NCBI GenBank assembly: GCA_900547505.1
Contig: URGY01000105.1
Span: forward strand, 1-6,239
Origin: an uncultured Collinsella sp.
Lineage (GTDB): Bacteria; Actinomycetota; Coriobacteriia; Coriobacteriales; Coriobacteriaceae
Reading direction: 5' to 3'
DNA length: 6,239 nt
The position numbers were made by a program, and so were the translations under genes. Below, one piece after another: positions 5,268 through 6,239 of this stretch. A model generated the notes under the pieces. The model saw only the letters and a program-made list of their open reading frames with translations, searched no databases and was not told where the DNA came from. The first letter of the stretch is position 1. The number at the start of each line of letters is the position of its first letter.

Positions 5268-6203
5268 ATGGCTAAGCCTAAGTACAAGCTTTCCGATACC
5301 CGTAACATCGGCATCATGGCCCACATCGATGCCGGTAAGACCACCACGACCGAGCGTATTCTTTACTACACCGGTAAGACCCACAAGATCGGTGAGGTCC
5401 ATGAGGGCGCTGCCACCATGGACTGGATGGTTCAGGAGCAGGAGCGCGGCGTAACCATTACCTCCGCTGCTACCACGTGCTTCTGGAACAAGGACGGTAA
5501 GGACTACCGCATCCAGATCATCGACACCCCGGGCCACGTTGACTTCACCGCCGAGGTCGAGCGCTGCCTGCGCGTCCTCGATGGCGCTGTCGCCGTCTTC
5601 GACGCCGTTGCCGGCGTTCAGCCCCAGTCTGAGACCGTTTGGCGTCAGGCTTCCACCTTCAACGTCCCCCGCATCGCCTTCATCAACAAGTATGACCGCG
5701 TGGGCGCTGACTTCTTCAACGCTATCGAGACCATGAAGGATCGTCTCGACGCTAACGCCGTGGCCGCTCAGGTCCCGATGGGCGCCGAGGACAACTTCTG
5801 GGGCGTCATCGACCTGGTCACCATGACTGCATGGGACTTCAAGGCCGACGAGAAGGGTATGACCTACCCCGAGCCGATGGACGAGATCCCGGCTGAGTTT
5901 GCCGACATCGCTGCTACCAAGCGCGAGGAGCTCCTTGACGCTGCTGCCAGCTTTGACGACGAGCTCATGGAGAAGATCCTCATGGAGGAGGACTTCACCG
6001 TCGAGGAGCTCAAGGCTGCTCTGCGCAAGGGTGTTCTGGCCAATGAGCTCAACCTCGTCTTCGTGGGCTCCGCCTACAAGAACAAGGGCGTTCAGGAGCT
6101 GCTCGACGCTGTCGTCGACTACCTGCCCAGCCCGCTCGACGTTGAGGCCGTCACCGGTACCGATCCGGACACCGGCGAGGAGATCCAGCGTCATCCTTCC
6201 TTC
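5268..6203 (+). CDS. fusA: Translation elongation factor G, N-terminal part (cut off by contig edge)
   Basis: The first 312 residues of EF-G, the GTPase that drives tRNA-mRNA translocation on the ribosome. It covers the G domain with all five nucleotide-binding motifs: G1 AHIDAGKT (18-25), the switch I/G2 region [11 protein letters not shown] (60-70), G3 DTPGHVDFT (86-94), G4 NKYD (140-143, where the family usually has NKMD) and G5 [10 protein letters not shown]. The start of domain II follows. ATG at 5268 has AAGGAA five bases upstream and lies 19 bases after rpsG. The frame stays open into the adapter, so codons from 6204 on are false. Domains II-V are missing because of the contig end, not a mutation. 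Confidence 0.98.
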
Positions 6204-6239
6204 CTGTCTCTTATACACATCTCCGAGCCCACGAGACTA
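6204..6239 (-). other. Illumina Nextera adapter at the 3' end (artefact)
   Basis: CTGTCTCTTATACACATCT (6204-6222) is the Tn5 mosaic end in reverse complement. CCGAGCCCACGAGAC (6223-6237) is the read-2 adapter. The final TA equals the first two bases of the reverse complement of the index seen at 8-15. Read in the fusA frame it adds a false tail containing ISEPTR; read on the minus strand it gives MYKRQ. Confidence 0.98.

Noticed and set aside
5250..6218. Long minus-strand open frame of 322 codons beginning MYKRQ
   Set aside because: It starts inside the adapter and is antisense to fusA, whose plus-strand product matches EF-G throughout.

Overview
The window is a short-read contig with Illumina Nextera adapter sequence at both ends (1-49 and 6204-6239). 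The genuine DNA is about 50-6203. It comes from a high-GC bacterium. The gene order rpoC - rpsL - rpsG - fusA and the protein sequences suggest an actinobacterial gut commensal of the Coriobacteriia, most likely Collinsella or a relative. That assignment is inference from protein flavour and the repeat, not from a database search.

Layout: (1) 50-1840 is the 3' part of rpoC (RNA polymerase beta'). It carries an unusually long C-terminal extension containing a domain that resembles the C-terminal DNA-binding domain of the alpha subunit. A strong intrinsic terminator follows. (2) 1909-2135 is a 194-base palindromic repeat plus one arm of an outer inverted repeat. (3) 2149-3771 is a two-gene cassette: an ECF sigma factor behind a promoter of the ECF type (TGAAAC-N17-CGTATC), overlapping by 50 bases a membrane-anchored protein that is probably its anti-sigma factor or sensor. 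A terminator follows. (4) 3918-4147 holds the partner arm of the outer inverted repeat and a second copy of the 194-base palindrome. (5) 4202-6203 is the str operon with its own sigma70-type promoter: rpsL (TTG start), rpsG and the first 312 codons of fusA.

The housekeeping genes form the usual transcription/translation cluster. The sigma/anti-sigma cassette sits between rpoC and rpsL, bracketed by the two palindromic repeats. In 60-base samples I counted by hand it has lower GC (55% at 2281-2340 and 47% at 3601-3660, against 65% at 661-720 in rpoC). It therefore looks like an accessory insertion.

The most interesting points are the palindrome, whose two copies differ mainly by paired compensatory changes in the stem; the alpha-CTD-like domain fused to beta', which keeps several residues known to contact DNA in E. 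coli alpha; the well-formed candidate autoregulatory ECF promoter; and arginine at the streptomycin-linked position 88 of S12.
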